64,000 nucleotides of DNA from Tetracladium setigerum. Lineage: Eukaryota; Ascomycota; Leotiomycetes; Helotiales. The DNA lies in contig PZJY01000002.1 of the NCBI GenBank assembly GCA_031472005.1, forward strand, positions 2,108,001-2,172,000, in the 5' to 3' direction. Made by a program: the position numbers and the translations under genes. Numbering within the stretch: position 1 is the first letter of the stretch; each line of letters starts with the position of its first letter. This document shows positions 20,344 through 30,522 of the stretch, piece by piece. The notes beneath the pieces were generated by a model, which saw nothing but the letters and a program-made list of their open reading frames with translations, ran no database searches and had not been told where the DNA came from.

Positions 20344-22074
20344 TCACGAAAGTTGAGAAGCGAATTTCGATCTCGCTCGGATTTGCGGCCCATAAAATGT
20401 CAGAACCCAGGGAACAATAGTTAAGAAAGCAGCCAATCCGCCCAACAGACTTGCGGCCCCTTGAAATGACAGATTATTGAACATCTGGACAGTAACCAAT
20501 GGAAACACTCCTCCCAGCATATTTCTGCAAAAGGATTGCGCAGCGAGTGCTGAACTTGCGTAACGATGATAAGAATCCGCAAGATAGTTGAATGTGGCCA
20601 GGTAGATGCTATAAATTCCCATTGTAGCGCACGCAATGGCCATCGATGGTACGATCCAATGAATAGTTGAGAATTGAGTCCATCCAAACCAGAAAAGTCC
20701 AATTGGAAGCAATGTGGACTCAATACAAGCAAAATAGAGGCGCCCTTCAGGAGACGAAAGATCGATGGCCCTGCGAAAGCGAGAAGGGTTCTTCAAATTC
20801 TTGCTTGAATAAGCCAGATAGCGTACAAACAGTCGTTCCTGATAGATGGAATAAATGGTTGCTAAAATTCCTCCAACACAAAGCGCAGCAAAAACGGAAT
20901 TGGATTGCTGCAGGTCAAAGCCATGCGAGGTGGAGAAAACCAAGGGAATGGAGCCGAACGTGAGATAGAGGACTGCCCAGGCAAAGGCCACCCAAATGGA
21001 GAAGAAAAATACAACAGGTTCGGTGAACAAGAGGTGAAATGGTCGATAGACCGAAATGCTTATCATCTTGCCAAGCGATTCGCGTTCTTCGTCCGATTTG
21101 ACTTTCCACCTGATGCGTTCGACTTTAGTGGTGCCTCTAAGTTCAACGGGCATATCAAAGCCATAGTACCCAGCAGTCTCCCGTGCTTCATACCACTTAT
21201 TCAAACAGACTGCCTTGCGACTGAGAATAATACTGCCACGCGTCTCCTTGAAGAACAGGACTACAGCTCCCATCACAACGGCACATAGGATGAACTGCAC
21301 CCAAAAGATCCACCGCCAAGATGAGTTTTGGGCAATGAAGCCAGCAAATAAAGGTCCCAAGCCGGTTCCAACGAGTGCAAATCCTGCAAAGAGGGCCATG
21401 GGAGTATTCCGAGCATTGGCATGATACATATCGCTGACAACTCCTCCAACCATAGTCGAAGTAACGGAGCTTCCGACGCCAGCTGCAAGTCTAGCGAGCA
21501 TCATTCCAGTATACGACCTGGTTACCGCACAACAGACCAGACTGATGGCATACAGTATACCCGAGCCAACAAATACCGGATAGCGTCCGTTGATCTCGGA
21601 GAAGGGTGCCAGTACCATGGGAGCAATGGCGAATCCAGTGCAAAAAGTTGTGATTCCCACCAAAATAGCGACATTACTCATACCCCACTCCTCCGCCATT
21701 TGCTTTGTTCCAGGTGAATATGATCCTGCTGTAATTGCTGAAGTGGCGGTTGTGAGGCAAGAGATGGTTAGAATGAATGTCTTCCTGGAGCTGGACCAGT
21801 CGAATGGGGAAGTGTATTTCTGAAGATTTGGTTGCGGGGGAGCTGCTGCATCCGAGGGATTCGTTGGATATATGCTCGAAGGAGGTGGTAGCGGTGTTTC
21901 GAATGTCAGATAATGGTAGGTTATGGGTGTTGAGGAATCGACCCTGGCTTCTGGGAGCGGGATCGATTCTGCGGAGGAATCTTTGTAGTCCTGCTTCTCC
22001 TCCATCTCTCTCAGGCTCAGACTGCTGGCCGAGGCCCGTCTTCCTTCCATGATATCGATTTTGTGAGACGCCAT
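20344..22074 (-). CDS. MFS transporter, DHA1-type drug/polyamine:H+ antiporter family
   Basis: ATG at 22074 (an in-frame extension upstream begins only at GTG), stop at 20344, no intron, 576 aa. A hydrophilic N-terminus of about 115 residues ends at SPFDWSSSRKTFILTISCLT, followed by twelve predicted membrane spans. The loop between spans 2 and 3 carries the MFS motif A variant PFSEINGRYPV. Span 5 has the antiporter-type GTGLGPLFAGFIA, followed by WRWIFWVQFI and the FKETRGSIIL element after span 6, all typical of fungal 12-span DHA1 exporters (Flr1/Tpo-like). Plasma-membrane efflux of drugs or metabolites by proton exchange is the family role; substrate unknown. It is one of three MFS genes within 12 kb. 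Confidence 0.9.
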   Translation of the reverse strand: MASHKIDIMEGRRASASSLSLREMEEKQDYKDSSAESIPLPEARVDSSTPITYHYLTFETPLPPPSSIYPTNPSDAAAPPQPNLQKYTSPFDWSSSRKTFILTISCLTTATSAITAGSYSPGTKQMAEEWGMSNVAILVGITTFCTGFAIAPMVLAPFSEINGRYPVFVGSGILYAISLVCCAVTRSYTGMMLARLAAGVGSSVTSTMVGGVVSDMYHANARNTPMALFAGFALVGTGLGPLFAGFIAQNSSWRWIFWVQFILCAVVMGAVVLFFKETRGSIILSRKAVCLNKWYEARETAGYYGFDMPVELRGTTKVERIRWKVKSDEERESLGKMISISVYRPFHLLFTEPVVFFFSIWVAFAWAVLYLTFGSIPLVFSTSHGFDLQQSNSVFAALCVGGILATIYSIYQERLFVRYLAYSSKNLKNPSRFRRAIDLSSPEGRLYFACIESTLLPIGLFWFGWTQFSTIHWIVPSMAIACATMGIYSIYLATFNYLADSYHRYASSALAAQSFCRNMLGGVFPLVTVQMFNNLSFQGAASLLGGLAAFLTIVPWVLTFYGPQIRARSKFASQLS

Positions 22075-22945
22075 TGAGCCCGCAAATACCGTCAGGGAGG
22101 ATTCGTTAACAAGGTGATACACATGTGGTGAGAGGACCAGTCCATCATGGAAGAGTTGAAGGAGGGAAGCACAGAGTACTTGTAAGCGGTTTCCATTTGG
22201 TAATCTGCTATGGAAAAGAAAGAAGAGCGGAAGAAAAAAGGTCCACACATGGAGTCCAAAGCACCACTACATTGAACCCCACCAGGCCGCAGACCGCAGG
22301 GCACGTCTCCCATTTGAGTCATGCCCGGGCTTGGTAATTATTCCCGGGGTTAATGTTTTGAGATTTGGATGACGAGAAAAGCAGATGCACCACACTTGTG
22401 CTGCAATTTTGGGTTGGATGACGGAGGTTGGTTACAACAAATTGGGGGAGTTGAGATGCAGATGCCGCTCTTGTTTCCACCTTATTTCCTACCGAGTTCT
22501 CTTTTATGTCCGGCAGAGGGCGTGATCTCGCTTGGCCTCGGCCTCCTTAGGTGCACATTCTGGGGGAATTGCTGAGGTAAGCGTATCTTGGCATTAGAGA
22601 TTTTGTTTCCTTTTTGGTCGCCTCGAGTCATCTTCGTCAGCTTATCCTCCCTTTTCACTTTCACCAATCCCGAACAATCCCCGGTCTCGGTTTGGAGGTC
22701 TCAAAAGATCAAAGGACCAAAGAATGAGGTACATGATGTAAGATATGCATTTCATTTGCAGATCAAGAACAGGAATCAATCCCTTCACACATAAGCGCTC
22801 AATTCTCAAATGTCTACCTAATTATCCAACTGACTGCTTTATCAGCAACATCAATTCAAGTATTGAAGCACACCCGTTGGAACGCCAGGAACCCCCACTG
22901 TCCATACACCTTCGTCGGATACCGGCAATCGTCAAACTTCTCATC
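22075..22945. other. intergenic, nothing recognised
   Basis: Lies between two minus-strand genes: promoter of the MFS gene on the left and 3' flank of the glycerate kinase on the right. No gene, repeat or RNA seen. Confidence 0.45.
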
Positions 22946-24232
22946 TCAAGCCGTATTAGTTCTCAGAAGTGTTTTGCTACCGAGTGTGTTGCTCAACATT
23001 TTTGACGTCAAGTCGGCAAGTTCGCCTATTGCAGATTTATTCTCCTGCTTCAACGACCTTCCAATTGTCACCATTCTCATAGCTCCTTCCGCCCCTTCAA
23101 CGAGCAATCTCTCCGCGTCCTTGATGGCATTTTCAAGTGTCGAGGGACACTGCATTATACTGACAAAGGCATCAACACCGTGAAGGTAGTTGATATCGGC
23201 ATTATCTCCCACTGTTCCAGCCAACACAATGACTGGCAGATTGTGCTTCTTTGCTCTCGTTGCCACCTCTGCTGGAATCTTCCCACGAGGGGTTTGATAG
23301 TCGATACCACCTTCAGCTGTGATTACCAAGTCGCAATCTTCCATCAATTCATCGACGCAAAAATATCTCATAATGACGTCGAATCTTGGACGCAGCGTTG
23401 CGCCAATGAGTATCAAACCTGCTCCCAATCCTCCAGAAGCACCGCTGCCAGGTGCTAGAGATATGTCAAATCCGAACATTCTCTCCACCGTTGAAGCATA
23501 AATGTCAAGACCCGTGGCCAACTCCTCTACCTGCTCTGGTGTTGCACCTTTCTGAGGGCCAAAAACTCTAGCGACACCTTTGGGTCCGCATAGAACGTTA
23601 TGCCAGTTGCAAGCGACCTCAATCTCGATAGATTGCAAGCGTTTATCGAGCCCAGAAAGGTCAATAGTGTGTAGCTTGGAAAGATATTTCCCTCCAGCAG
23701 CTTTCGGAAGCTCGTTTTCGTCGATATCTAGGAAGCGTCCTCCAAGAGCCTGGAGCATTCCGGCTCCTCCATCACTTGTTCCCGAGTCACCACAGCCGAC
23801 GATAATCTTGTCCGCTCCGTGATCCAGAGCGGCCTTGATGAGCTCTCCGACACCGTAAGTTGTTGTCGCTCCCGGATCCCTGGAATCTCTCGGGACCAAT
23901 CGAAGTCCGGCCGCGGCGGCCATTTCGACAATAGCCGTTTTTGTTCCACCAAGAAAACCAAAATATGATTTGATGGGTTGCTGAACTGGACCGGTGACCT
24001 CGAGAAACTTGAGCTCCCCTTGTGTTGCTTTGACTAGGCCATAGGTGAACCCCTCTCCTCCATCAACTAGCGGTGCCTTGCGTATAATTGCATTGGAAAG
24101 AACTCGTAGAATGCCTTTCTCGATGCAGTCTGCGGCAACGTCTGGTTCGAGGCTCTCTTTGAAGCCAGATGGGGCAACGAGAATTCTCATTGGCTTTGGG
24201 GTGGCATTGAGGTGTTTAGAAATCATTGCCAT
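22946..24232 (-). CDS. glycerate kinase (GarK/GlxK type)
   Basis: ATG at 24232 (MAMISKHLN...), TGA at 22946-22948, 428 aa, no intron. It phosphorylates glycerate with ATP, feeding glyoxylate/serine-derived carbon into glycolysis. Family marks: MRILVAPSGFKESL near the N-terminus, APLVDGGEGFTYGL, VEMAAAAGLRLVP, the glycine-rich GCGDSGTSDGGAGMLQALGG, CNWHNVLCGPKGVARVFGPQ, GSGASGGLGAGLILIGATL, and ITAEGGIDYQTPRGKIP. Length fits the class. The frame stays open upstream of this ATG to about 24478 and includes another ATG at 24472, so a longer N-terminus is possible, but the family start motif follows directly after the chosen ATG. This kinase type is widespread in bacteria and patchy in fungi, so transfer is conceivable but not shown. 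Confidence 0.93.
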   Translation of the reverse strand: MAMISKHLNATPKPMRILVAPSGFKESLEPDVAADCIEKGILRVLSNAIIRKAPLVDGGEGFTYGLVKATQGELKFLEVTGPVQQPIKSYFGFLGGTKTAIVEMAAAAGLRLVPRDSRDPGATTTYGVGELIKAALDHGADKIIVGCGDSGTSDGGAGMLQALGGRFLDIDENELPKAAGGKYLSKLHTIDLSGLDKRLQSIEIEVACNWHNVLCGPKGVARVFGPQKGATPEQVEELATGLDIYASTVERMFGFDISLAPGSGASGGLGAGLILIGATLRPRFDVIMRYFCVDELMEDCDLVITAEGGIDYQTPRGKIPAEVATRAKKHNLPVIVLAGTVGDNADINYLHGVDAFVSIMQCPSTLENAIKDAERLLVEGAEGAMRMVTIGRSLKQENKSAIGELADLTSKMLSNTLGSKTLLRTNTA

Positions 24233-26165
24233 GTTGAAAGATTTGGTGGTGAATAATGGTGCGTTGTGGACTTTTTTTTGTTGTTCCGCAAGGTAGGTAG
24301 GTAGAAATTGTTGCTTTAAGCGAGTGTTTGAAGTATTTGAAGCGAACGTATCAAGCGAATGTATTGCAATGTCGGATCTGTCTGATAGTGTTTGGACTTC
24401 TTGAAGCCTGAGGGACCAGAGTTTATATCTGTATTCCGAAAAGTCCAAGAATTCCAGACGAAAGTGGCGCATAGGCACACGATCATCACGACAATACTAC
24501 GAAGTTTGTAAAGTACAGGTTTTTCTCGAGCAAGCGTCTTGGACTACGCATATCTTGATCGTTGACTTGAGGTTTGCAAGGCGTCTCTAGAGCACTATTC
24601 GCCCAATGAGCGGCATCGTCTGTCCTGTTTGATGTCTTGTGCCCATTAGTTACGTTTTAAAATATAATGGGGCTATCTTTATTGATGTCAACACGCAAGC
24701 GTTCAGTCAAGTGCTGTTCCTTCGGACTAAACCACACCCGTCCTTCAGCCCTATTGCAGATACGGGTTTCAAGTTGAGATACCTGATGAGCTGCCTGGCT
24801 ACTGGCCTGGAATTTAGCATCGCTGTGGCCTTGCAGAACCAAGATCCAGTGATATCGACACAACTTGAATGTGTATGCGTGGCCATTGGGCTTTTTTCCC
24901 TACTCCAAATCGTAATAGCATCCTACAGTCTCGAATTATTTTCTGCCTTCCTCCTGAAGTTATTTTTATTGCGAAGTAAAAGCCACGCCGCTTACGACTT
25001 TGGCTCAGTTGGCAATAATTGGCAGTTGATCATTTCAATGCTGGCGCGGTGTCATTGGCGCAATAGGGTGACGCGAGACTCGGCAATCTTGGAGACAAGA
25101 GCTCGGCGTCTTAGCACTTCGCTCCACCTCTTCTTATCTCTCTTAGTTTTGACTCGGAACTGAATCTGATTATCTGAACAGCCTTTCTTTGTCGAAGCCT
25201 TTTGCTTTTTGCCCATGACGTTGTTTACATGAAGGTTATGTGGCCTGCCACCCCAGCATTCTTGGTCTTTTTCCGTTTCTTATTCCAAAAATCTTCCTAA
25301 TTTATTCTACCAATGTTCAGATATTGGCAAAGACATGATTCAAAAATAAATTCTTGCTTGCTAGCTTCTCTTTACCTAACTTCTTGAAATGTCGAGATTG
25401 TTTCTAATTGCCTTTACCTTTGAACTGGCGGGCCGGTTAAGCAGATATCAATCGAGACTATTGGTGACAGCTCTTAAAGAGGGCATCTGCTTTCAGTTAT
25501 TGATGTGTTTTGTCTCATTCAATCTACGTGCAACCATCTCCAATAATTGTTTTACTTCGGGGTCCTCGCTAGGAGTAATGGGCTCTGGGATGAAGTACCG
25601 ATCTGCAGATGATCGCCAACGTGCGGCTCTACTCCGCAACTTTAAACCAACACTCGCTTCCCTCGTTTCTTGTGCATCTTTTCCAAGACGCTTCATGCCA
25701 GGAGAAATTCCGGCTGAAGCATAGCCCATCCGTACTCGTTGGCGTCTGAGGCAGACTTGCACACCCGATGGCAAGCTAATGTTTTGGTATTCGAAATCTT
25801 GAGTATCTAGGTACCCCACTCAGGGACTTGGTGGCTTTGGGATGAAGTTAAAAATAGGGTCTTTCTTCATGTTGTTTCTGGATCATGCCTGGCATCATCA
25901 TTCTTTTTCAAGAATGACGTCTCTTGACGGCTCTGCTTTCCTACCTGCATTTGGAAAGTGGCCACGAGATGTCAAGCCCTTCAAAATTTCCAGATAATCT
26001 ATATTTGTCCTGGCAGTGCAACAGTTGTTACGAATACCATCAAAGTAGCCCACTCAGTTGAAACTCATAAGTTGCCGGATTTGAATCTCCCTGTCCGTGG
26101 TTGTGGCACATAATCATCATTCACACTTTCTTTCAGTCCTTCGCTTATAGTTTTGTTCTGTCACC
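24233..26165. other. 1.9-kb gap with one weak ORF
   Basis: Upstream region of both the glycerate kinase (minus) and the next MFS gene (plus), so it holds a divergent promoter pair. Apart from the small ORF at 25493-25729, open frames look like chance. A run of Cys/Leu-rich frames at 24639-25163 has no domain. Confidence 0.4.
25493..25729 (-). CDS. small hypothetical ORF or gene remnant
   Basis: A 78-codon frame from ATG 25729 to TGA. Unlike its neighbours it has a balanced amino-acid composition and helix-like content (PGMKRLGKDAQETREA, SRAARWRSSADRYFIPEP, PEVKQLLEMVARRLNE). The frame is open further upstream to about 25819 without an ATG, so it may be the 3' exon of a longer or decayed gene. 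I recognise no family. It could be chance. Confidence 0.3.
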   Translation of the reverse strand: MGYASAGISPGMKRLGKDAQETREASVGLKLRSRAARWRSSADRYFIPEPITPSEDPEVKQLLEMVARRLNETKHINN

Positions 26166-28195
26166 ATGCCTCACAACGCTTCCGAGGAGCACAATAGCTC
26201 AAGCAAAGTGCCGATACAGCGATTACCTTCGTTTCGCAATTTTGAGATCTCAAAGCTCTCTTTTCCACATTTCGCCAGCAGTAGAACTCTCAATAATGCA
26301 TACCGAAATGCCAGCGGGGATGGCGATCTTGAACGGCAAGAAATCCAACCACTGACCCCCCACCCAGAAGAAACTCTGAAATGGGAACAAGAGTATAACC
26401 AAGAAGCAGAGGAGGATCCCAATCTTGTAGGTTTTTCTATCCGTTCCTTTCCTCAGTACTGAGGTTCCATAGGTTACTTGGTCTGGTCCCGATGACTCAA
26501 CCAACCCCCTCAACTGGCCGAATCCAAAACGATGGACCGCAACACTTCTTGTCGCTTCATTCACTTTCATCTCACCACTTGCATCGACAATGGTTGCTCC
26601 AGCGCTTCAAACAATCGCTGATGAATTCAAAATAACAAGCAGTTTTGAGCAAGCTCTCGTCATGTCAATTTTCTTGCTCGCTTACGCCATCGGACCATTC
26701 CTGCTCGGCCCGTTATCAGAGATATACGGACGAGTAGTGGTGTTACAATGTGCAAACATGTGGTTTTTGATTTTCAATACGGCTTGTGGGTTTGCGCAGA
26801 ACAAGGAGCAGATGATTGCATTTAGGTTTTTATCTGGACTTGGTGGAAGTGCGCCCCAGGCTGTAAGCGCATCTTCATTAACATCCCAATCTGCTACGTT
26901 TACGAATTCTAATATTGCTTTAGCTCGGCGGAGGAGTGTTAAGCGACTGTTGGAGAGCAGAAGAAAGAGGCAAAGCAATCGCAATATACAGTCTCGCGCC
27001 TTTCCTTGGTCCATCAATTGGGCCAATTGGTAATCTCGCCCCTCTCCTTGCTCAACACATAATTCTCTAACAAAACCAGCTGGCGGTGCCATAACGCAAC
27101 GAACCACCTGGCGATGGATCTTCTGGGGTACATCAATCGTTGATGTCTTTGTCCAAATCCTGGCCACCCTCTTCCTCCACGAAACCTACCCACCGAAAAT
27201 CCTCGCCGTCAAAGTCAAGAAACTACAAAAAGCAACAGGCAATATCCACTTGCATACGAAGTGGCAGAATCCAAATCATACCTTTGCAGATGTTTTAAGG
27301 AAAAATCTTGTCCGGCCATTCGTTATGCTTGGGACTCAGCCTACTATTCAAGTTTTGGCGTTGTATAGGGGGTTTGTGTATGGGTTGATGTATCTGGTGT
27401 ATGCTCCCTTTCCTATCCATATTCCCTCATAATTTTCCATGTCGCCTTTCAACTCTTTGATAATTTTGCTTAACGAAATATTAGGCTGTCGACCTTCCCC
27501 TACGTTTTCGAAGATGTATACAAGATGAACATCGGCGATGCAAGTTTGAACTATCTCTCTCTAGGAATCGGCTTCATCATAGGTCTTCAAATCTGCGCTC
27601 CCATAATCGATCGCGTAAGTTCCCTCACTTCCCATAACCTTCCCCATTTCGTCGACAATCCCACTGACCCCGCTCTAAACAGATCTACACTCGCCTCAAA
27701 ACTCACTACTCTCATCCTGGCCGTCCCGAATTCCGCGTTCCCCTCATGCTCCCCGGCGGCCTCCTCGTGCCCATCGGCCTCTTCATCTATGGCTTCACCG
27801 CCACACCATCAGTCCATTTCATCGTTCCAAACATCGGTGCTTGCATCTTCGCTTGCGGTTGTATTATATCGTTTCAGTGTGCGCAGGCCTATGTTGTGGA
27901 TGCATATACGACTTACGCTGCTAGTGCGACGGGGGCGGCAGCGTTTGTGAGGACTATGATGGGATTTGGTTTTCCGCTTTTTGCGCCGAGGGTGAGTTTT
28001 TTGTCTTTTTCCTTTTCTGTATGTGTATGTGGGATGATGTTAATTATTTGGTGATAGATGTATGATACTTTGGGAGTTGGATGGGGAAATGGACTTTTGG
28101 CGTTTATAGCTTTGGCATTTGGTGTGATGGCGCCGGTGGGATTGTGGAGGTGGGGAGAGAAGATGAGGGCAAGGAGTACGTATTGCGCTGGTTAG
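26166..28195 (+). CDS. MFS transporter, DHA1 family
   Basis: Seven exons: 26166-26426, 26473-26862, 26924-27029, 27080-27398, 27485-27614, 27683-27991 and 28058-28195, summing to 1653 nt (550 aa) with every junction in phase. An acidic N-terminus of about 85 residues is followed by VTWSGPDDSTNPLNWPNPKR, a pre-span-1 motif common in fungal DHA1 transporters, and twelve spans. Motif A variant LGPLSEIYGR follows span 2; YSLAPFLGPSIGPIAGGAIT is the span-5 antiporter motif; FLHETYPPKIL follows span 6. Likely a plasma-membrane proton antiporter; substrate unknown. It diverges from the glycerate kinase gene across 1.9 kb. No frame damage. Confidence 0.93.
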
Positions 28196-29404
28196 ATGGT
28201 TTTAATTTTGGATTTGGAGTTCAGGAGGGTTCATTGATCTAGAGATTAGTTGTGCTTAATTTCATATTATGAGTGAAGTGAGATTGGACTTCATTTCGTA
28301 CTGTCAGGTTTTTTTTTGTTCAATTGATATCAATTACACAAGACAATGTTTACACATTTAATCATTTCTGGGGAAAGCAAGTAAAATGGTATAAGGTATA
28401 AGTCCCCAATGAGTGTATAGCATTAATATCGATCACTCCGAACCAAAACTCAAGGTCTAGTAAAACCACTCAGTAAATGTACCCAGTAAAAGACATTTGA
28501 ACATCAAAACATCCACAATCAACTCGTCCAAATTGGCCCTGGAAACTTTCTTTAACAATTATCACTCTAAAGGGATTTCGTCTCAACGTCCAATGCAGAA
28601 GGATTCCTCAATATAAAATACAGTTGGTTCTCTTTCCGCGGCCACACCTTTAAATCTAACAAATAGACGGAGAGATATTCACATATCTGTTCAGAGCAAA
28701 AACTCTTGAAACAGTAGGAAACGAATAAAAACTCACTCCTTGGCTACCATAATCGGTGCAGGCATGAATGAGATGAGGCATTAAGGTACTGGGTATACAG
28801 GCTTGATGGCAAATTGCTGGGTGATAATTGCCAAGAGTCGCCGGCTTCCGCTTTCAAACAGCTCATTCACTTGAGTTCATGTGATTTTTGTATTCCAACG
28901 TGAACCGTAATAATAAGAAATTTAAAATGAAGCGGTTCGGCTGGTGGACTGGACTGTAGATACTTAGAGGAGGAGATGAAACAAGGGGTTTGGTCGAGGC
29001 GAGGTTTATGCGACATTGCTCCCAATCCCACCGTCAAAGGAACACATGATCACGCTGGAATTCTGATCAAGGAGTGAAGACTTCAGCAATCTTCGCTATT
29101 ATTACGTGCAAAAGGACGTCTTTCAAAAGAACGTCTCTGTTGATGCTGATTACATGGAGATCAATTGCAAGTGACATTCATCTCGTATACTTTTGCCGCC
29201 TCGTATTCTATTTCCGGCATGAACATGAAGCTTCTTTACCGCGTCAGCTAGTTAATAAGCCACTTCCCGCTGCCTTCATAACATCTCACAACCGCTCGTT
29301 TCTCCTCTACTACTATCGCCTGCACTCCCTCATCTTTGTATAGTTCGAATCAAGTCGTAGCACACAGTCTTTTCCCAAAACCTATTCAAGGACGATAAAT
29401 CGCG
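28196..29404. other. intergenic, nothing recognised
   Basis: AT-rich 1.2 kb between two plus-strand genes: terminator side of the MFS gene, then the promoter of the small membrane protein. No repeat, gene or RNA recognised. Confidence 0.45.
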
Positions 29405-30169
29405 ATGGGCAGATTTCTTGGAAGTGGGGTGTACCCCCTCGCAAAGGCTCTGGAGCGAGCTTGTGTATATGTTGGATACGGGGAGTTTGGAGGTAAATAA
29501 ACCGCATCACTCTGAATTGATGGCTTTGTCTCGAGATCACAGCAGCTGACTCTCTGTAGTTCTCGATGGATACAAGTGCATTGAATGCCACAATGACCCC
29601 TCATTACCCGAATGCCTCGAATGTCGCACGGCTTGGACCCGCGAAGTTGGCTTTATCGACTACTCCGATGCCTGCGAAAGAAGGGCCAACATAATTATGG
29701 GAAGCTTCTGCGTCACGATGGCTGCCTCTTCTTGGTTATTGAATAACGCGTTGGATTGGTGGGAATTTGGGCCATTCCTGGCATCTATCAATGCTGTTTT
29801 AGCGGTATACATGCCCGACCTCGCCACCCTCCCGCCAGTCATGAGAGGAATTTACCTCGCAGTATTGTGCTATATTTGGGCGGTCAGCGTGTTAGCAGTT
29901 CTGGCCGGATTTTGCATATCGGGGTTCATGATGGGGATGAATCCCACCAGCAAGCGACCATACAAGCACATCACTCCGGGGCCATCGTCATGCTCTTGAT
30001 AATGACCGTGGTTTACGTGTTTGTGTTGATTCAACGAGTCTATGTTGTCGACATTTTGATGATCGTTGTTCCTGCATTTACGGGCGTCATTTCGCTGCTG
30101 TTTGTGCCATGCATGAAGAAAGAAGTAGGAAAGGAAGTCGGAGAAGAGGATACAGGAAAGTTGGTTTGA
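29405..30169 (+). CDS. small membrane protein with CxxC pairs, unknown function
   Basis: Exons 29405-29492 and 29560-30169 (donor GTAAAT, acceptor TGTAG). A short N-terminus leads to a cysteine cluster CIECHNDPSLPECLECR (about residues 35-51), then four hydrophobic segments: about SFCVTMAASSWLL, FGPFLASINAVLAVYM, LAVLCYIWAVSVLAVLAGFC and a last region AIVMLLIMTVVYVFVL...LMIVVPAFTGVISLLFV. The charged tail ends KEVGEEDTGKLV. The frame breaks between the third and last segments; one extra G at the G4 run 29933-29936 restores a 699-nt, 232-aa protein. Two CxxC pairs could bind a metal or be redox active; that is a guess from spacing. I do not know the family. Confidence 0.6.
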
Positions 30170-30522
30170 TATATTATAAATCGAATGGAATTTGTAAATG
30201 GAGATGTGTTCCTCGTGCGCCGCGGGGGTTTGACCTCTAAGAGAATGCTTATTGAGGCAATGGCGAAGTTTCTTTCCCTCTAATCTCCAGTCTTCTTACG
30301 AGACCTTATTTCCTCATGTACACTTCTCTCGCATCCTCTTTATCTGGTAACATCACGCAGCCTATCCACTCGGACTATAGCGCATGAATACTTTAGCCTT
30401 CACTCTCATCTCTTTGACCTTCGTCGCACAACAAACTTCTTCGCGAAGACTTGACAAGATTGTTTCATTATTTTTACAAGAGAGTCAAGAATTCTTTGTG
30501 CAAATGAATTGTGTGTTTACGA
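30170..30522. terminator. shared 3' region of convergent genes
   Basis: About 350 nt between the stop of the small membrane protein (plus) and the stop of the Dal5-type transporter (minus). It must hold both polyadenylation regions. No specific signal picked out. Confidence 0.4.

Noticed and set aside
24639..25163. 174-codon plus-strand frame
   Set aside because: Hydrophobic and Cys-rich without a coherent domain; lies in a divergent promoter; composition fits AT-rich chance translation.
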